From Stenotrophomonas sp. SAM-B (lineage in GTDB: Bacteria > Pseudomonadota > Gammaproteobacteria > Xanthomonadales > Xanthomonadaceae), in assembly GCF_013387485.1 (NCBI RefSeq), contig NZ_JABBXB010000007.1, positions 1 to 64,000 on the forward strand: a DNA stretch of 64,000 nt, given 5' to 3'. Below are positions 18,144 to 28,506 of this stretch, one piece after another; the first letter of the stretch is position 1, and each line of letters opens with the position of its first letter. The notes under the pieces were generated by a model. The model was not told where the DNA came from. It was given only the letters and a program-made list of their open reading frames with translations, and ran no database searches. The position numbers and the translations under genes were made by a program.

Positions 18144-18707
18144 ATGTCGCTCATCAACACCCAGATCCAGCCGTTCGAAGCCAACGCCTACCAGAACGGC
18201 GAGTTCATCAAGGTCTCCGACGCCACCCTGAAGGGTCACTGGTCCGTGCTGATCTTCATGCCGGCCGCGTTCACCTTCAACTGCCCGACCGAGATCGAAG
18301 ACGCCGCCGATCATTACGCCGAGTTCCAGAAGGCCGGTGCCGAGGTCTACATCGTCACCACCGACACGCACTTCTCGCACAAGGTGTGGCACGAAACCTC
18401 CCCGGCCGTCGGCAAGGCCCAGTTCCCGCTGGTCGGCGATCCGACCCACCAGCTGACCAACGCCTTCGGCGTGCACATTCCGGAAGAAGGCCTGGCCCTG
18501 CGCGGCACCTTCATCATCAACCCGGAAGGCGTGATCAAGACCCTGGAGATCCACTCCAACGAGATCGCCCGTGACGTCTCCGAGACCCTGCGCAAGCTGA
18601 AGGCTGCCCAGTTCACCGCCGCCAACCCGAACCAGGTGTGCCCGGCGAAGTGGAAGGAAGGCGAAAAGACCCTGACCCCGTCGCTGGACCTGGTCGGCAA
18701 GATCTAA
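18144..18707 (+). CDS. ahpC: Alkyl hydroperoxide reductase subunit C (2-Cys peroxiredoxin)
   Basis: The 187-residue AhpC-type peroxiredoxin reduces hydrogen and organic peroxides and is recycled by AhpF. The peroxidatic cysteine is C47 in FTFNCPTE (N replaces the usual V or I), and the resolving cysteine is C166 in NQVCPAKW. ATG 18144 with an AAGAGG upstream is the family start. It heads the ahpC-ahpF-oxyR group; the spacer before ahpF holds two alternative hairpins that could lower ahpF expression relative to ahpC. Confidence 0.97.
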   Translation: MSLINTQIQPFEANAYQNGEFIKVSDATLKGHWSVLIFMPAAFTFNCPTEIEDAADHYAEFQKAGAEVYIVTTDTHFSHKVWHETSPAVGKAQFPLVGDPTHQLTNAFGVHIPEEGLALRGTFIINPEGVIKTLEIHSNEIARDVSETLRKLKAAQFTAANPNQVCPAKWKEGEKTLTPSLDLVGKI

Positions 18708-18718
18708 GCCGCTTCTCA

Positions 18719-18791
18719 TCCCCATCCCCGCACGCCGGGGGTGGGGGTGAACCCAAGCCGGTGCCCCACGCGTCGGTTTCGGTTCACCCCC
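18719..18791 (+). promoter_or_regulatory. Overlapping alternative hairpins between ahpC and ahpF
   Basis: Hairpin 1 pairs CCCCATCCCC (about 18720-18729) with GGGGGTGGGG (about 18737-18746). Hairpin 2 pairs GGGGGTGAACC (18743-18753) with GGTTCACCCCC (18781-18791), an 11-bp perfect match. They share 18743-18746, so only one can form at a time. No U run follows either, so this looks like an attenuator or processing and stability element rather than a simple terminator. Confidence 0.55.
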
Positions 18792-18858
18792 ATGTCGCGC
18801 AGATGCACCCGCGGGGTTCGTCGACGCTGTTCCCTTGCCTGAATCAAGGAGTTTTTCG

Positions 18859-20451
18859 ATGTTGGATGCCAACCTCCAGTCCCAGCTGAAGACCTATCTG
18901 GAACGTGTCACCCGTCCGATCCAGATCACGGCGCACGTGGATGACGGCGCCAAGTCGCAGGAGATGCTCGAGCTGCTGAACACGCTGACCTCGCTGTCGA
19001 CGCAGATCAGCCTGGACGTGCGTCGCGACAGCAGCGAGCGCACGCCCTCGTTCGCGCTGACCACGCCGGGCCAGGACATCCACCTGGTGTTCGCGGGCCT
19101 GCCGATGGGCCATGAGTTCACCTCGCTGGTGCTGGCGCTGCTGCAGGTCGGCGGCCACCCCTCCAAGGCCACGGCCGAGCTGATCGAGCAGGTGCGCAAC
19201 CTGGAGGGCGAGTACCGCTTCGAAACCTACTTCTCGCTGTCCTGCCAGAACTGCCCGGACGTGGTCCAGGCGCTGAACCTGGCAGCGGTGCTCAACCCGC
19301 GCATCCAGCACGTGGCGATCGATGGCGGGCTGTTCCCGGCCGAGGTCGAAGCGCGCCAGATCATGTCCGTGCCGACCGTGTACCTCAACGGTGAAGTGTT
19401 CGACCAGGGCCGCATGACGCTCGAGCAGATCGTCGCCAAGCTGGACACCGGCGCGTCCAGGCGCGATGCCGAAAAGCTCAGCACCAAGGCACCGTTCGAC
19501 GTGCTGGTGGTGGGCGGCGGTCCGGCCGGCGCGGCCGCAGCGATCTATGCCGCGCGCAAGGGCATCCGCACCGGTGTGGCGGCCGAACGTTTCGGTGGCC
19601 AGGTGCTGGATACGATGGCGATCGAGAACTTCATTTCCGTCACCGAAACCGAAGGTCCGAAGCTGGCCGCGGCGCTGGAACAGCATGTCCGCGAGTACGA
19701 GGTGGACATCATGAACCTGCAGCGCGCCACCGCACTGGTGCCGGCAGGCGACGATGGCCTGGTGGAGATCAAGCTGGAGAACGGCGCGTCGCTGAAGTCG
19801 CGTTCGGTGATCCTGTCCACCGGTGCACGCTGGCGCCAGATGAACGTGCCCGGCGAAGACCAGTACCGCAACAAGGGCGTGGCGTACTGCCCGCATTGCG
19901 ACGGTCCGTTGTTCAAGGGCAAGCGTGTCGCGGTGATCGGCGGGGGCAACTCCGGCGTGGAAGCGGCGATCGATCTGGCGGGTCTGGTGACGCATGTGAC
20001 CCTTCTGGAATTTGATGACAAACTGCGGGCCGATGAAGTGCTGCAGAAGAAGCTGCGCAGTCTGGGCAACGTCACCATCATCACCAGCGCCCTCACCCAG
20101 GAAGTGCTGGGCGATGGCCAGAAGGTGACGGGCCTGGTCTACCAGGACCGCGTCGGGGGCGACTCGCACCGGGTGGAACTGGAAGGCATCTTCGTGCAGA
20201 TCGGTCTTCTGCCGAATACCGAATGGTTGAAGGACACGGTGGCCCTGTCACCGCGTGGCGAGATCCTGATCGACGACCGCGGCCAGACCAGCGTGCCGGG
20301 TGTCTTCGCCGCAGGCGATTGCACGACCGTTCCGTACAAGCAGATCGTCATCGCGATGGGCGCCGGTTCCACTGCGGCACTGAGCGCCTTCGATCACCTG
20401 ATCCGCACCTCCGTTCCCAAGAGCAGCGGCGCTGTCGCCGAAGCTGCCTGA
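18859..20451 (+). CDS. ahpF: Alkyl hydroperoxide reductase subunit F
   Basis: The 530-residue flavoprotein uses NADH to reduce AhpC. The N-terminal double thioredoxin-fold domain carries the CQNC pair C129/C132; the FAD domain begins with [19 protein letters not shown] at about 224-242; the second redox pair is in CPHCDG at about 343-348; the NADH-binding motif is [15 protein letters not shown] 18859 follows AAGGAG with a 7-nt spacing. It lies 151 bases after ahpC. Confidence 0.97.
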   Translation: MLDANLQSQLKTYLERVTRPIQITAHVDDGAKSQEMLELLNTLTSLSTQISLDVRRDSSERTPSFALTTPGQDIHLVFAGLPMGHEFTSLVLALLQVGGHPSKATAELIEQVRNLEGEYRFETYFSLSCQNCPDVVQALNLAAVLNPRIQHVAIDGGLFPAEVEARQIMSVPTVYLNGEVFDQGRMTLEQIVAKLDTGASRRDAEKLSTKAPFDVLVVGGGPAGAAAAIYAARKGIRTGVAAERFGGQVLDTMAIENFISVTETEGPKLAAALEQHVREYEVDIMNLQRATALVPAGDDGLVEIKLENGASLKSRSVILSTGARWRQMNVPGEDQYRNKGVAYCPHCDGPLFKGKRVAVIGGGNSGVEAAIDLAGLVTHVTLLEFDDKLRADEVLQKKLRSLGNVTIITSALTQEVLGDGQKVTGLVYQDRVGGDSHRVELEGIFVQIGLLPNTEWLKDTVALSPRGEILIDDRGQTSVPGVFAAGDCTTVPYKQIVIAMGAGSTAALSAFDHLIRTSVPKSSGAVAEAA

Positions 20452-20458
20452 AACGTCC

Positions 20459-20480
20459 GGTTCCCGGTTCGCCGGGAACC
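20459..20480 (+). terminator. Hairpin with UUCG loop after ahpF
   Basis: A 9-bp stem GGTTCCCGG/CCGGGAACC closes a stable TTCG tetraloop, 8 bases after the ahpF stop, followed by TTGTCTGTCT. The T content after the stem is modest, so termination may be partial and allow read-through into oxyR. Confidence 0.6.
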
Positions 20481-20541
20481 TTGTCTGTCTGCTGGGTAGC
20501 CACGCCATCACCCGGTCCATTGCCGTGAGAGGTCCAAGGAA

Positions 20542-21498
20542 ATGAACCTACGTGATTTGAAGTATCTGGTGGCGCTGGCCGACCACCGCCATTTCGGCAA
20601 GGCGGCCGCCGCCTGCTTCGTCAGCCAACCCACCCTGTCCACCCAGATCCGCAAGCTCGAGGATGAGCTGGGTCTGCCGCTGGTGGAGCGTGCACCGCGC
20701 AAGGTCATGCTGACCCCCGCCGGGGTGGAAGCCGCCGCGCGTGCACGCACGATCGTGGCCGAGGTGGAGCAGATGAAAGAAGCCGCGCGGCGCAGTCGCG
20801 ATCCCGAGGCCGGCACGGTCCGGCTCGGCATCTTCCCGACGCTGGGTCCGTACCTGTTGCCGCATGTGATCCCCAACATCCGCGAGCGCTTCCCGCAGCT
20901 GGAACTGCTGCTGGTCGAGGAAAAAAGCGACGAGCTGCTGACCCGCCTGCGCGAGGGCAAGCTGGATGCCGCCCTGCTGGCGCTGCCGCTGGACGATGAC
21001 CAGCTGCATGCCGAATTCCTGTTCGAAGAGCCCTTCCTGCTGGCGGTCTCGCAGCAGCACCCGCTGGCGCGCCGCCAGCACCTGGACGTGCAGGAGCTGT
21101 CGTCGCAGAGGCTGCTGCTGCTCGAGGACGGGCACTGCCTGCGCGACCAGGCGCTGGCGGTATGCCGGCTGTTCGGGGCCAACGAGAAATCGGAGTTCCG
21201 CGCGACCAGCCTGGAAACGCTGCGGCAGATGGTGGCCGCCGATGTGGGCATCACCCTGCTGCCGACGCTCTCGGTCAAGCCGCCGGTGCCGCGCTCGGAC
21301 AACATCCGCCTGCTGGATTTCAGCGGCGATGACCGCCCCAGCCGCCGCATCGCGATGGCGTGGCGCCGCAGTTCGGCGATGACCGGCTTCCTGGAGCAGC
21401 TGGCCCAGCAGTTCAAACGGCTGCCGCAGGGCCTGTTCGCGCTGGAGTCCACCGATGTCCCGGTGGCCGCCGCCACGCCGCTGCCACGCGCCGGCTGA
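20542..21498 (+). CDS. oxyR: Hydrogen peroxide-sensing regulator OxyR
   Basis: The 318-residue LysR-type regulator switches on peroxide defence genes when two cysteines form a disulfide. Both are present at the exact E. coli positions, C199 (GHCLRDQAL) and C208. The DNA-binding winged helix covers about 1-60 (AAAACFVSQPTLSTQIRKLE). ATG 20542 is preceded by AAGGAA. Its position after ahpCF matches the xanthomonad ahpC-ahpF-oxyR arrangement. The C-terminal tail is slightly longer than in E. coli. Confidence 0.97.
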   Translation: MNLRDLKYLVALADHRHFGKAAAACFVSQPTLSTQIRKLEDELGLPLVERAPRKVMLTPAGVEAAARARTIVAEVEQMKEAARRSRDPEAGTVRLGIFPTLGPYLLPHVIPNIRERFPQLELLLVEEKSDELLTRLREGKLDAALLALPLDDDQLHAEFLFEEPFLLAVSQQHPLARRQHLDVQELSSQRLLLLEDGHCLRDQALAVCRLFGANEKSEFRATSLETLRQMVAADVGITLLPTLSVKPPVPRSDNIRLLDFSGDDRPSRRIAMAWRRSSAMTGFLEQLAQQFKRLPQGLFALESTDVPVAAATPLPRAG

Positions 21499-21574
21499 GC
21501 CTGCCTGAACCGGCCGACGCGGCCGATACGCCGGACGGGTCGCATCCGTCTACGATTGTCAGCACAATAGGACG

Positions 21575-21602
21575 AGGCGGTGCCAGCAGGCGCCGCCTTT
21601 TT
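21575..21602 (+). terminator. Rho-independent terminator of oxyR
   Basis: A stem of about 9 bp plus one bulge or mismatch (21575-21584 with 21589-21598, AGGCGGTGCC/GGCGCCGCCT) has an AGCA loop and is followed by TTTTT. It lies 77 bases after the oxyR stop and 35 bases before rnk. Confidence 0.75.
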
Positions 21603-21636
21603 GCATGGGTCTTCCACAAACGCAAGGAGCTACACC

Positions 21637-22044
21637 ATGTCCACTTCCAGCGGACTGCCCCCCTCGATCATCGTTTCAAGCCACGACATGGACCGCCTGG
21701 ACGCCATGCTCGAGTCTCCCGCTGTCAGCCAGACGCCCGCCGGGATCGCCCTGGCCGAGGAACTCAACCGCGCGACCGTCGTGGCGCCGGACCAGGTTCC
21801 CGAGGGCACCGTCATGATGCATTCGCGCGTGGAGTGCGAAGATGAGCTGCAGAACGAAAAGCATGTTCTGACGCTGGTCTATCCGCGTGAGGCCGATGTT
21901 GAACAGGGCAAGGTCTCGATCCTGGCACCGGTGGGCACCGCCCTGCTGGGCCTGTCGATCGGCCAGACCATGGATTGGGTGGCCCCGGGTGGGCGCAAGC
22001 TGCGCCTGCGGGTGACCGCCGTCCACCACCAGCCCCACGCCTGA
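21637..22044 (+). CDS. rnk: Regulator of nucleoside diphosphate kinase (GreA/GreB-like C-terminal domain)
   Basis: The 135-residue protein has an N-terminal short helical region ([14 protein letters not shown]) and a C-terminal FKBP-like domain as in GreA and GreB ([26 protein letters not shown]). Rnk binds RNA polymerase near the secondary channel but lacks the transcript-cleavage coiled coil. ATG 21637 follows AAGGAG. It lies between oxyR and tal, each with its own terminator signals, so it may be transcribed alone. Confidence 0.9.
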   Translation: MSTSSGLPPSIIVSSHDMDRLDAMLESPAVSQTPAGIALAEELNRATVVAPDQVPEGTVMMHSRVECEDELQNEKHVLTLVYPREADVEQGKVSILAPVGTALLGLSIGQTMDWVAPGGRKLRLRVTAVHHQPHA

Positions 22045-22096
22045 TCCCGCCTGCTGCGTCGTCGCGCAGGTTCACCGATTCGTCCCAGGAGTTGCA

Positions 22097-23059
22097 ATGA
22101 GCACCGTTTCGCTGTCCAAACTCTCCCAGCTGCGTGATCTGTCCGTGGTGGTTGCCGATACCGGCGATTACGAGGCGATCAAGCGCTTGAAGCCGGTCGA
22201 CTGCACGACCAATCCCACCCTGGTGAAAAAGGCGCTGGATCTGCCGGTGTATGCCGATCTGATCGACAGCGCATTGGCCTGGGGCCGCGAGCAGGGTGGC
22301 GAGCGCGAGACCATCGTGCACGCGGTGGCGGATCGCCTGACCGTGGGCGTGGGTACGCTGCTGAGCACGCTGGTGCCGGGCCGGGTCTCGACCGAGGTCG
22401 ATGCGGACCAGGCACACGATACGGCGGCGACGGTGGCCAAGGCGCGCCAGTTCATCGCGATGTACGAAGCGGCCGGCGTGCCGCGCAGCAAGGTGCTGAT
22501 CAAGATCGCGGCGACCTGGGCAGGCGTGGAAGCAGCACGCCAGCTGCAGGCCGAGGGGATCGACTGCAACCTGACGCTGATCTTCAACCCGACCCAGGCG
22601 CTGGCCTGCAGCGAGGCCGGTGCGTTCCTGATTTCGCCGTTCGTCGGCCGCATCCTGGACTGGTATGTGGCCAATGGCCAGGCGCCGGCCAGCATCGATG
22701 AGGACCCGGGCGTGGTGTTCGTGCGCGGCGTGTATGCCGAGTTCAAGCGCCGCGGCTCGCCGACGGTGGTGATGGGCGCGTCGTTCCGTTCGACGGCGCA
22801 GATCGAGGCGCTGGCGGGCTGTGATCGTCTGACGATCTCGCCGGAGCTGCTGGAGAAGCTGGACGCCGATCACGGCGAACTGCCGCGCAGGCTGGTGGCC
22901 GGTGCGGCCGAATCCGTCCAGGTGACGCCGATCGATGGCGCGCGGTTTGCGGCGGATCTGGCAGCCGACCCGATGGCCACGGAGAAGCTGGCGAGCGGCA
23001 TCGATGCGTTCGCCAAGGATCTGGAGGCGTTGCGCCAGACGATCCGCGAGCGGCTGTAA
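22097..23059 (+). CDS. tal: Transaldolase
   Basis: The 320-residue class I enzyme of the non-oxidative pentose phosphate pathway transfers dihydroxyacetone between sugar phosphates. The Schiff-base lysine is K136 in [13 protein letters not shown]; the N-terminal [13 protein letters not shown] and [18 protein letters not shown] motifs are typical of TalB. CAGGAG precedes the ATG. A strong terminator follows at 23087-23109. Confidence 0.97.
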   Translation: MSTVSLSKLSQLRDLSVVVADTGDYEAIKRLKPVDCTTNPTLVKKALDLPVYADLIDSALAWGREQGGERETIVHAVADRLTVGVGTLLSTLVPGRVSTEVDADQAHDTAATVAKARQFIAMYEAAGVPRSKVLIKIAATWAGVEAARQLQAEGIDCNLTLIFNPTQALACSEAGAFLISPFVGRILDWYVANGQAPASIDEDPGVVFVRGVYAEFKRRGSPTVVMGASFRSTAQIEALAGCDRLTISPELLEKLDADHGELPRRLVAGAAESVQVTPIDGARFAADLAADPMATEKLASGIDAFAKDLEALRQTIRERL

Positions 23060-23086
23060 GCGCTGGCGGTTGGCTGGACGACGAAA

Positions 23087-23109
23087 GGCCCCGCTCTGCG
23101 GGGCCTTTT
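23087..23109 (+). terminator. Rho-independent terminator of tal
   Basis: A perfect 8-bp stem GGCCCCGC/GCGGGGCC (23087-23094 with 23098-23105) with a 3-nt loop is followed by TTTTG and a second T run. It lies 27 bases past the tal stop. Confidence 0.9.
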
Positions 23110-23213
23110 GTTTTTAGCGCTTACGGCGACGGCAACCGCTCACTTTCGTCGGGGTTGGCGCGTTGGGGAGGGCAGTAGAGCAGCGAACCCTTTGCTGTCC
23201 GTTGGGCCTGATA

Positions 23214-23234
23214 GAGCCGACCGTGGGTCGGCTC
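23214..23234. repeat. Palindromic repeat of the GAGCCGACC type
   Basis: GAGCCGACC-GTG-GGTCGGCTC is a perfect 9-bp hairpin just beyond the msrA stop on the minus strand. It is a variant of the GTGCCGACC palindromes seen elsewhere and could serve as a 3' hairpin for msrA. Confidence 0.6.
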
Positions 23235-23241
23235 CGGGGTA

Positions 23242-23916
<675 letters not shown>

Positions 23917-23925
23917 GGCGTTCTC

Positions 23926-24192
23926 CTAGGCCGGCAACAGGCCGGCGCTTTCGTCTCCGTCGAATATGGGGTCGTCCGGGGCCGTGCCCAAGTCCAGTTG
24001 GGCGACGATGTCTTCCGCTTCGGGACGGGCAAGATCGGGAACGCAGACGCGCAGGACGCCGAACAGCGGGAGCTCGCCCATCCCGCCCAGCAGCGATTCC
24101 CCGAAGACGAACGCAGGGATGCCGGCGTCCTCCAGGGCGTGTTTGACCAGATGGGCGTCGAACAGGTTGTCGGCCTGGTAGATCACGTGCAT
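23926..24192 (-). CDS. DUF2007 domain protein
   Basis: The 88-residue cytoplasmic protein matches DUF2007 (putative prokaryotic signal-transducing fold): [25 protein letters not shown] at the N-terminus and [18 protein letters not shown] later. Members resemble PII/ACT-like small domains; the function is unknown. It is the first gene of a two-gene unit with msrA. Confidence 0.88.
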   Translation of the reverse strand: MHVIYQADNLFDAHLVKHALEDAGIPAFVFGESLLGGMGELPLFGVLRVCVPDLARPEAEDIVAQLDLGTAPDDPIFDGDESAGLLPA

Positions 24193-24309
24193 GGGCGGGC
24201 TCCGGAGGGCATGGGGCCAGCATACGCCCGGGGGCTGAAGGCGTGCCGACCCACGCGGCGGTCATCATCCAGGCGCAACCGGATCCGGTCGTGCCGGCCA
24301 GCGAAAGGC

Positions 24310-24335
24310 GTGCCGACCAACGGTCGGCACCTACC
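24310..24335. repeat. Palindromic repeat of the GTGCCGACC type
   Basis: GTGCCGACC-AAC-GGTCGGCAC followed by CTACC. The same unit is at 44817-44842, and an inverted version at 15792. It lies 70 bases upstream of glnS and next to the palindrome at 24340. Confidence 0.75.
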
Positions 24336-24339
24336 CGTT

Positions 24340-24364
24340 TAGCCTGTCGCGCTGCGACAGGCTA
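24340..24364. promoter_or_regulatory. Perfect 11-bp palindrome in the glnS leader or promoter
   Basis: TAGCCTGTCGC-GCT-GCGACAGGCTA is an 11-bp perfect dyad ending 40 bases before the glnS ATG. Its right arm runs into TAAACT, a possible -10 box. It may be an operator, a leader hairpin, or the 3' part of a repeat unit; nothing in the sequence decides between these. Confidence 0.45.
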
Positions 24365-24404
24365 AACTGTTGGTCTTTCTGCCTTTTAACTGCGACCGCG
24401 CATC

Positions 24405-26153
24405 ATGTCCGAGTCTACCGCCGCCCCCACCGACGCCCTTCCGGAAGCCCAGGAAAAACGGGATTTCATCCGTCAGATCGTCCGCGAGGACCTGGCTGCC
24501 GGCAAGCATGCCGCGATCAAGACGCGCTTTCCGCCGGAGCCCAACGGCTACCTGCACATCGGCCATGCCAAGTCGATCTGCCTGAACTTCGGCATCGCCG
24601 GCGAGTTCAACGGTGTGTGCAACCTGCGCTTCGACGACACCAACCCGGCCAAGGAAGATCCGGAGTACGTGGCCGCGATCCAGGATGACGTGCGCTGGCT
24701 GGGCTTCGAGTGGAACGAGCTGCGCCATGCCTCGGACTATTTCGATGCCTATTACCTGGCCGCGCAGAAGCTGATCAGCGATGGCAAGGCCTATGTGTGC
24801 GACCTGACGGCCGAGGAAGTGCGCGCCTACCGCGGCACCCTGACCGAGCCGGGCCGTCCGTCGCCGTTCCGCGAGCGCAGCGTCGAAGAGAACCTGGATC
24901 TGTTCCGCCGCATGCGCGCGGGCGAGTTCCCGGATGGTGCGCGCACCGTGCGCGCCAAGATCGACATGGCCAGCGGCAACATCAACCTGCGCGACCCGGC
25001 GCTGTACCGGATCAAGCACGTCGAACACCAGAACACCGGCAATGCGTGGCCGATCTACCCGATGTACGACTTCGCGCATGCGCTGGGCGATTCCATCGAG
25101 GGCATCACCCACTCGCTGTGCACGCTGGAGTTCGAAGACCACCGCCCGCTGTACGACTGGTGCGTGGACAACGTCGATTTCGCCCACGACGATGCGCTGA
25201 CCCAGCCGCTGGTCGATCGCGGCCTGCCGCGTGAAGCCGCCAAGCCGCGCCAGATCGAATTCTCCCGCTTGAACATCAACTACACGGTGATGAGCAAGCG
25301 CAAGCTGATGGCGCTGGTCACCGAGCAGCTGGTGGATGGCTGGGAAGACCCGCGCATGCCGACCCTGCAGGGCCTGCGTCGTCGTGGCTATACCCCGGCA
25401 GCGATGCGCCTGTTCGCCGAGCGCGTGGGCATCAGCAAGCAGAACTCGCTGATCGACTTCAGCGTGCTCGAAGGCGCGCTGCGCGAAGACCTGGACAGTG
25501 CCGCCGCACGCCGCATGGCGGTGGTCGATCCGGTCAAGCTGGTGCTGACCAACCTGCCGGAGGGCCACGCAGAAACCCTGACCTTCGCCAACCATCCCAA
25601 GGATGAGGCGTTCGGGACCCGCGAGGTGCCGTTCGCGCGCGAGCTGTGGATCGAGCGCGAGGATTTCGCCGAGGTCCCGCCCAAGGGCTGGAAGCGCCTG
25701 GTGCCGGGCGGCGAAGTGCGTCTGCGCGGCGCCGGCATCATCCGCTGCGATGAGGTGATCAAGGACGCCGACGGCACCATCACCGAGCTGCGCGGCTGGC
25801 TGGATCCGGAATCGCGCCCGGGCATGGAAGGTGCCAACCGCAAGGTCAAGGGCACCATCCACTGGGTCAGCGCCGTGCACGCGGTGCCGGCCGAGATCCG
25901 CCTGTACGACCGTCTGTTCTCGGTGCCGAACCCGGACGACGAGTCCGACGGCAAGACCTACCGCGATTACCTCAATGCGGACTCCCGCCGCACCGTCACC
26001 GGCTATGTCGAACCGGCTGCGGCCAGCGCCACGCCCGAGCAGTCGTTCCAGTTCGAGCGCACCGGCTACTTCGTCGCCGATCGCCGCGACCACACCGCGG
26101 CCAAGCCGGTGTTCAACCGCAGCGTGACCCTGCGCGATACCTGGTCGGCGTAA
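24405..26153 (+). CDS. glnS: Glutaminyl-tRNA synthetase
   Basis: The 582-residue class I synthetase charges tRNA-Gln. The HIGH motif is at residues 51-54 ([11 protein letters not shown]), the KMSKS-equivalent is VMSKRKL at about 295, and the two C-terminal anticodon-binding beta barrels follow. Length and motifs match the E. coli enzyme with a 20-residue N-terminal extension. A 9-bp GC hairpin lies just after the stop. Confidence 0.97.
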   Translation: MSESTAAPTDALPEAQEKRDFIRQIVREDLAAGKHAAIKTRFPPEPNGYLHIGHAKSICLNFGIAGEFNGVCNLRFDDTNPAKEDPEYVAAIQDDVRWLGFEWNELRHASDYFDAYYLAAQKLISDGKAYVCDLTAEEVRAYRGTLTEPGRPSPFRERSVEENLDLFRRMRAGEFPDGARTVRAKIDMASGNINLRDPALYRIKHVEHQNTGNAWPIYPMYDFAHALGDSIEGITHSLCTLEFEDHRPLYDWCVDNVDFAHDDALTQPLVDRGLPREAAKPRQIEFSRLNINYTVMSKRKLMALVTEQLVDGWEDPRMPTLQGLRRRGYTPAAMRLFAERVGISKQNSLIDFSVLEGALREDLDSAAARRMAVVDPVKLVLTNLPEGHAETLTFANHPKDEAFGTREVPFARELWIEREDFAEVPPKGWKRLVPGGEVRLRGAGIIRCDEVIKDADGTITELRGWLDPESRPGMEGANRKVKGTIHWVSAVHAVPAEIRLYDRLFSVPNPDDESDGKTYRDYLNADSRRTVTGYVEPAAASATPEQSFQFERTGYFVADRRDHTAAKPVFNRSVTLRDTWSA

Positions 26154-26162
26154 GCGGCCCCC

Positions 26163-26183
26163 GGCCGGTGCCTGGCACCGGCC
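26163..26183 (+). terminator. GC-rich hairpin after glnS
   Basis: A perfect 9-bp stem GGCCGGTGC/GCACCGGCC has a 3-nt loop 9 bases after the glnS stop. No T run follows, so it is at best a weak terminator or a 3'-end stabiliser. Confidence 0.4.
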
Positions 26184-26355
26184 ACCGTGTATTTCCAGCG
26201 CGACCCTGCCACGGCAGGGCCTGCGCTCCAGCACTCCCGCGATCGGCGCAGCCCTGCGCCGGCGCCCGCGTGGCCGCGTTCAGCGCGGGCACGGCATCCC
26301 TACGCACGGCCCGATACACTGCCGCTGCTCCATCTTCCACGAGGTCCATGTCCCG

Positions 26356-26916
26356 ATGCTGTACGCGCAAGTCCATCTCACCCTGCCCGCCTGGATCCAC
26401 GACCAGATCGATCTGAGCCGTGTCTATCCCGAGGACGCCGACAAGGTCGCGCTGGCGATCGAGCTGTCGCGCCTGAATGTCGAGGCGCAGACCGGCGGCC
26501 CGTTCGGCGCCGTGGTGTTTGGGCCGGATCATCGTGTGATCGCCGCTGGCGTGAACCGCGTGGTCCCGCATACAACCTCGCTGGCGCATGCCGAAAATAT
26601 GGCCTACATGCTGGCCCAGCAGCGCCTTCAGACGCCGCGCCTGAACGATGTGCTGTCGCCGATCACGTTGGCGACTTCCTCGCAGCCGTGCTGCCAGTGC
26701 TACGGCGCGACCGTCTGGGCCGGCATCGATCGTCTGCTGATCGGTGCCAGCGCCCAGGATGTGGAAGAACTCACCCCGTTCGATGAAGGCCCGCTGCCGG
26801 CGGACTGGATCGGCGAACTCAACAAGCGTGGCATCGAGGTCGTGCGCGACATCGAGCGCGATGCAGCGCGCGCGGTCCTGCGCCAGTATGGAGAAACCAA
26901 CGGTGCACATTACTGA
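26356..26916 (+). CDS. Nucleoside/guanine deaminase family protein
   Basis: The 186-residue zinc-dependent cytidine-deaminase-fold protein has the metal and catalytic motif HAE at residues 78-80 and PCCQC at 111-115 supplying two cysteine ligands. GGPFGAVVF and WAGIDRLLIGAS fit the guanine deaminase/TadA-like branch; the substrate is probably a purine base. It lies 24 bases upstream of rlmM and may share a transcript. Confidence 0.88.
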   Translation: MLYAQVHLTLPAWIHDQIDLSRVYPEDADKVALAIELSRLNVEAQTGGPFGAVVFGPDHRVIAAGVNRVVPHTTSLAHAENMAYMLAQQRLQTPRLNDVLSPITLATSSQPCCQCYGATVWAGIDRLLIGASAQDVEELTPFDEGPLPADWIGELNKRGIEVVRDIERDAARAVLRQYGETNGAHY

Positions 26917-26940
26917 TTCCCGCGCTTCAGGCGCGAAGCG

Positions 26941-27987
26941 ATGAGCGGCCTGCTGTGCCTTTGCCGCCAGGGGTTTGAGCCGGAACTGGCCGCCGAGCTG
27001 TCCGAGCGCGCGGCCTATGCCAACGTCGCCGGCTACGCGCGCACCCAGCGCAACGACGGCTACGTGGTGTTCGTCACCGAGGAAGGTGCGGCGCTGTCCA
27101 AGGCGTTGTCCTGGCGTTCGCTGATCTTCGCCCGGCAGAAGCTGCAGGTGCTGGCCGAGCTGCCCCAGCTCGATGCCGCCGACCGCATCACCCCGATCAT
27201 CGCTGCCCTGCAGGGCCAGCAGCGCTTCGGCGACATGTGGGTCGAGCATCCCGATTCGGACGAGGGCAAGCCGCTGGCCGGCCTGGCCCGCGCATTCGGC
27301 AATGCGCTGCGCCCGGCGCTGCGCAAGGCCGGCCTACTGACCGACAAGCCGAACACCGGCCTGCCGCGCCTGCACATCGTGTTCGTCGATGGACGCCATG
27401 CCTTCGTGTGCGTGGCCGATACCCGAGACAGTGCGCCGTGGCCGCTGGGCATCCCGCGCCTGAAGCTGCTGCCCGACGCGCCTTCGCGCTCGGCGCTGAA
27501 GCTGGATGAAGCACTGCTTACGCTGATGACACCGGAAGAGCGCGAACTGCTGGTCAAGCCGGGCATGCGCGCGGCCGATCTGGGCGCCGCCCCGGGAGGC
27601 TGGACCTGGGTGCTGACCCGCCAGCACGTCAGGGTGATCAGCGTCGACAACGGCCCGCTGCGCGAGCACGTGCTGGAGACCGGCCTGGTCGAACATCTGC
27701 GCGCCGATGGTTTCCACTGGCAGCCGGAGACGCCGCTGGACTGGATGGTCTGCGACATGGTCGAACAACCGCGCCGCGTGGCCGAACGCATGGCCACCTG
27801 GTTCAGCGAAGGCTGGTGCAGGCACGCGATCTTCAATCTCAAGCTGCCGATGAAAAAGCGCTGGGATGAAACCCGCATGTGCCTGGAGCTGTTCCAGGAG
27901 CAGGCGGGCAAGCCGCTGCATCTGCGCGCCAAGCAGCTGTACCACGACCGCGAAGAGATCACGGTGCTGGCCTCGCCGCTGCGCTGA
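26941..27987 (+). CDS. rlmM: 23S rRNA 2'-O-ribose C2498 methyltransferase
   Basis: The 348-residue enzyme has an N-terminal THUMP-like domain (GLLCLCRQGFEPELAAELSE) and a C-terminal SAM-dependent RrmJ-like domain with AADLGAAPGGWTWVL at about 213-227. Catalytic K-D-K-E type residues are expected, including the D in DWMVCDMVEQP and the K in FNLKLPMKKRW. It methylates C2498 of 23S rRNA. The ATG follows a purine-rich GCGAAGCG. Confidence 0.93.
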   Translation: MSGLLCLCRQGFEPELAAELSERAAYANVAGYARTQRNDGYVVFVTEEGAALSKALSWRSLIFARQKLQVLAELPQLDAADRITPIIAALQGQQRFGDMWVEHPDSDEGKPLAGLARAFGNALRPALRKAGLLTDKPNTGLPRLHIVFVDGRHAFVCVADTRDSAPWPLGIPRLKLLPDAPSRSALKLDEALLTLMTPEERELLVKPGMRAADLGAAPGGWTWVLTRQHVRVISVDNGPLREHVLETGLVEHLRADGFHWQPETPLDWMVCDMVEQPRRVAERMATWFSEGWCRHAIFNLKLPMKKRWDETRMCLELFQEQAGKPLHLRAKQLYHDREEITVLASPLR

Positions 27988-28003
27988 CCCAAGCGCACCG
28001 CCA

Positions 28004-28025
28004 GTAGCGCCGGGCCATGCCCGGC
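28004..28025. repeat. Palindromic repeat GTAGCGCCGGGCCATGCCCGGC
   Basis: A GTAGC-led hairpin with stem GCCGGGC-CAT-GCCCGGC lies 16 bases after rlmM. GTAGCGCCGGGCCATGCCCGGC-type units are another frequent palindrome class in Stenotrophomonas, as far as I recall. It could double as the rlmM 3' hairpin. Confidence 0.55.
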
Positions 28026-28101
28026 TGGCCGCGCAACGCGCGGCAATGATCGAAGCACGCGCCGGTCGCCCGGCGCCCCCTACGTCAAGAACGGAGTTTC
28101 C

Positions 28102-28497
28102 ATGCGACGCCGATCCCGCCTCATCCTGTTACTGACGCTGCTGCCCACGCTCGCCCTGGCCCAGGTCCGCACCCCGTCGCCGGCGGTCAGCGAACCGTTG
28201 CGCGAGGTGCCGGTGAGCGTGCGCGCGCAGCCGCTGTCGCAGGGCGAGGTCACCCATCAGGTGACGCTGGCCGCCCCGGCCGGGGAGGCGGCGGTGACGG
28301 TGCGTTCGGTGCAGCCGGTGAGCGTGGTCGGCCAGTACCGCATCGCATTCGCGGCGCTGGATGTCGACGGCGATGGCTTCATCAGCCGCGCCGAGGCACA
28401 GGCCAACCCGACCCTGGCCGATGAATTCAACGCACTGGACGTGAAGCGCCGCGGCAAGCTGGACCGCGCCGATCTGGCCGGCTGGCTGATCGACTGA
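28102..28497 (+). CDS. Exported EF-hand domain protein
   Basis: The 131-residue precursor has a signal peptide ending at ALAQ (about residue 21), a low-complexity middle, then a C-terminal EF-hand pair. The first loop, DVDGDGFISRAE, has all the calcium-ligand positions; the second, DVKRRGKLDRAD, is degenerate. It probably binds calcium in the periplasm. Role unknown. It converges with the UbiH-family gene, whose stop is 9 bases away. Confidence 0.85.
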   Translation: MRRRSRLILLLTLLPTLALAQVRTPSPAVSEPLREVPVSVRAQPLSQGEVTHQVTLAAPAGEAAVTVRSVQPVSVVGQYRIAFAALDVDGDGFISRAEAQANPTLADEFNALDVKRRGKLDRADLAGWLID

Positions 28498-28506
28498 GCG
28501 CGCGGG

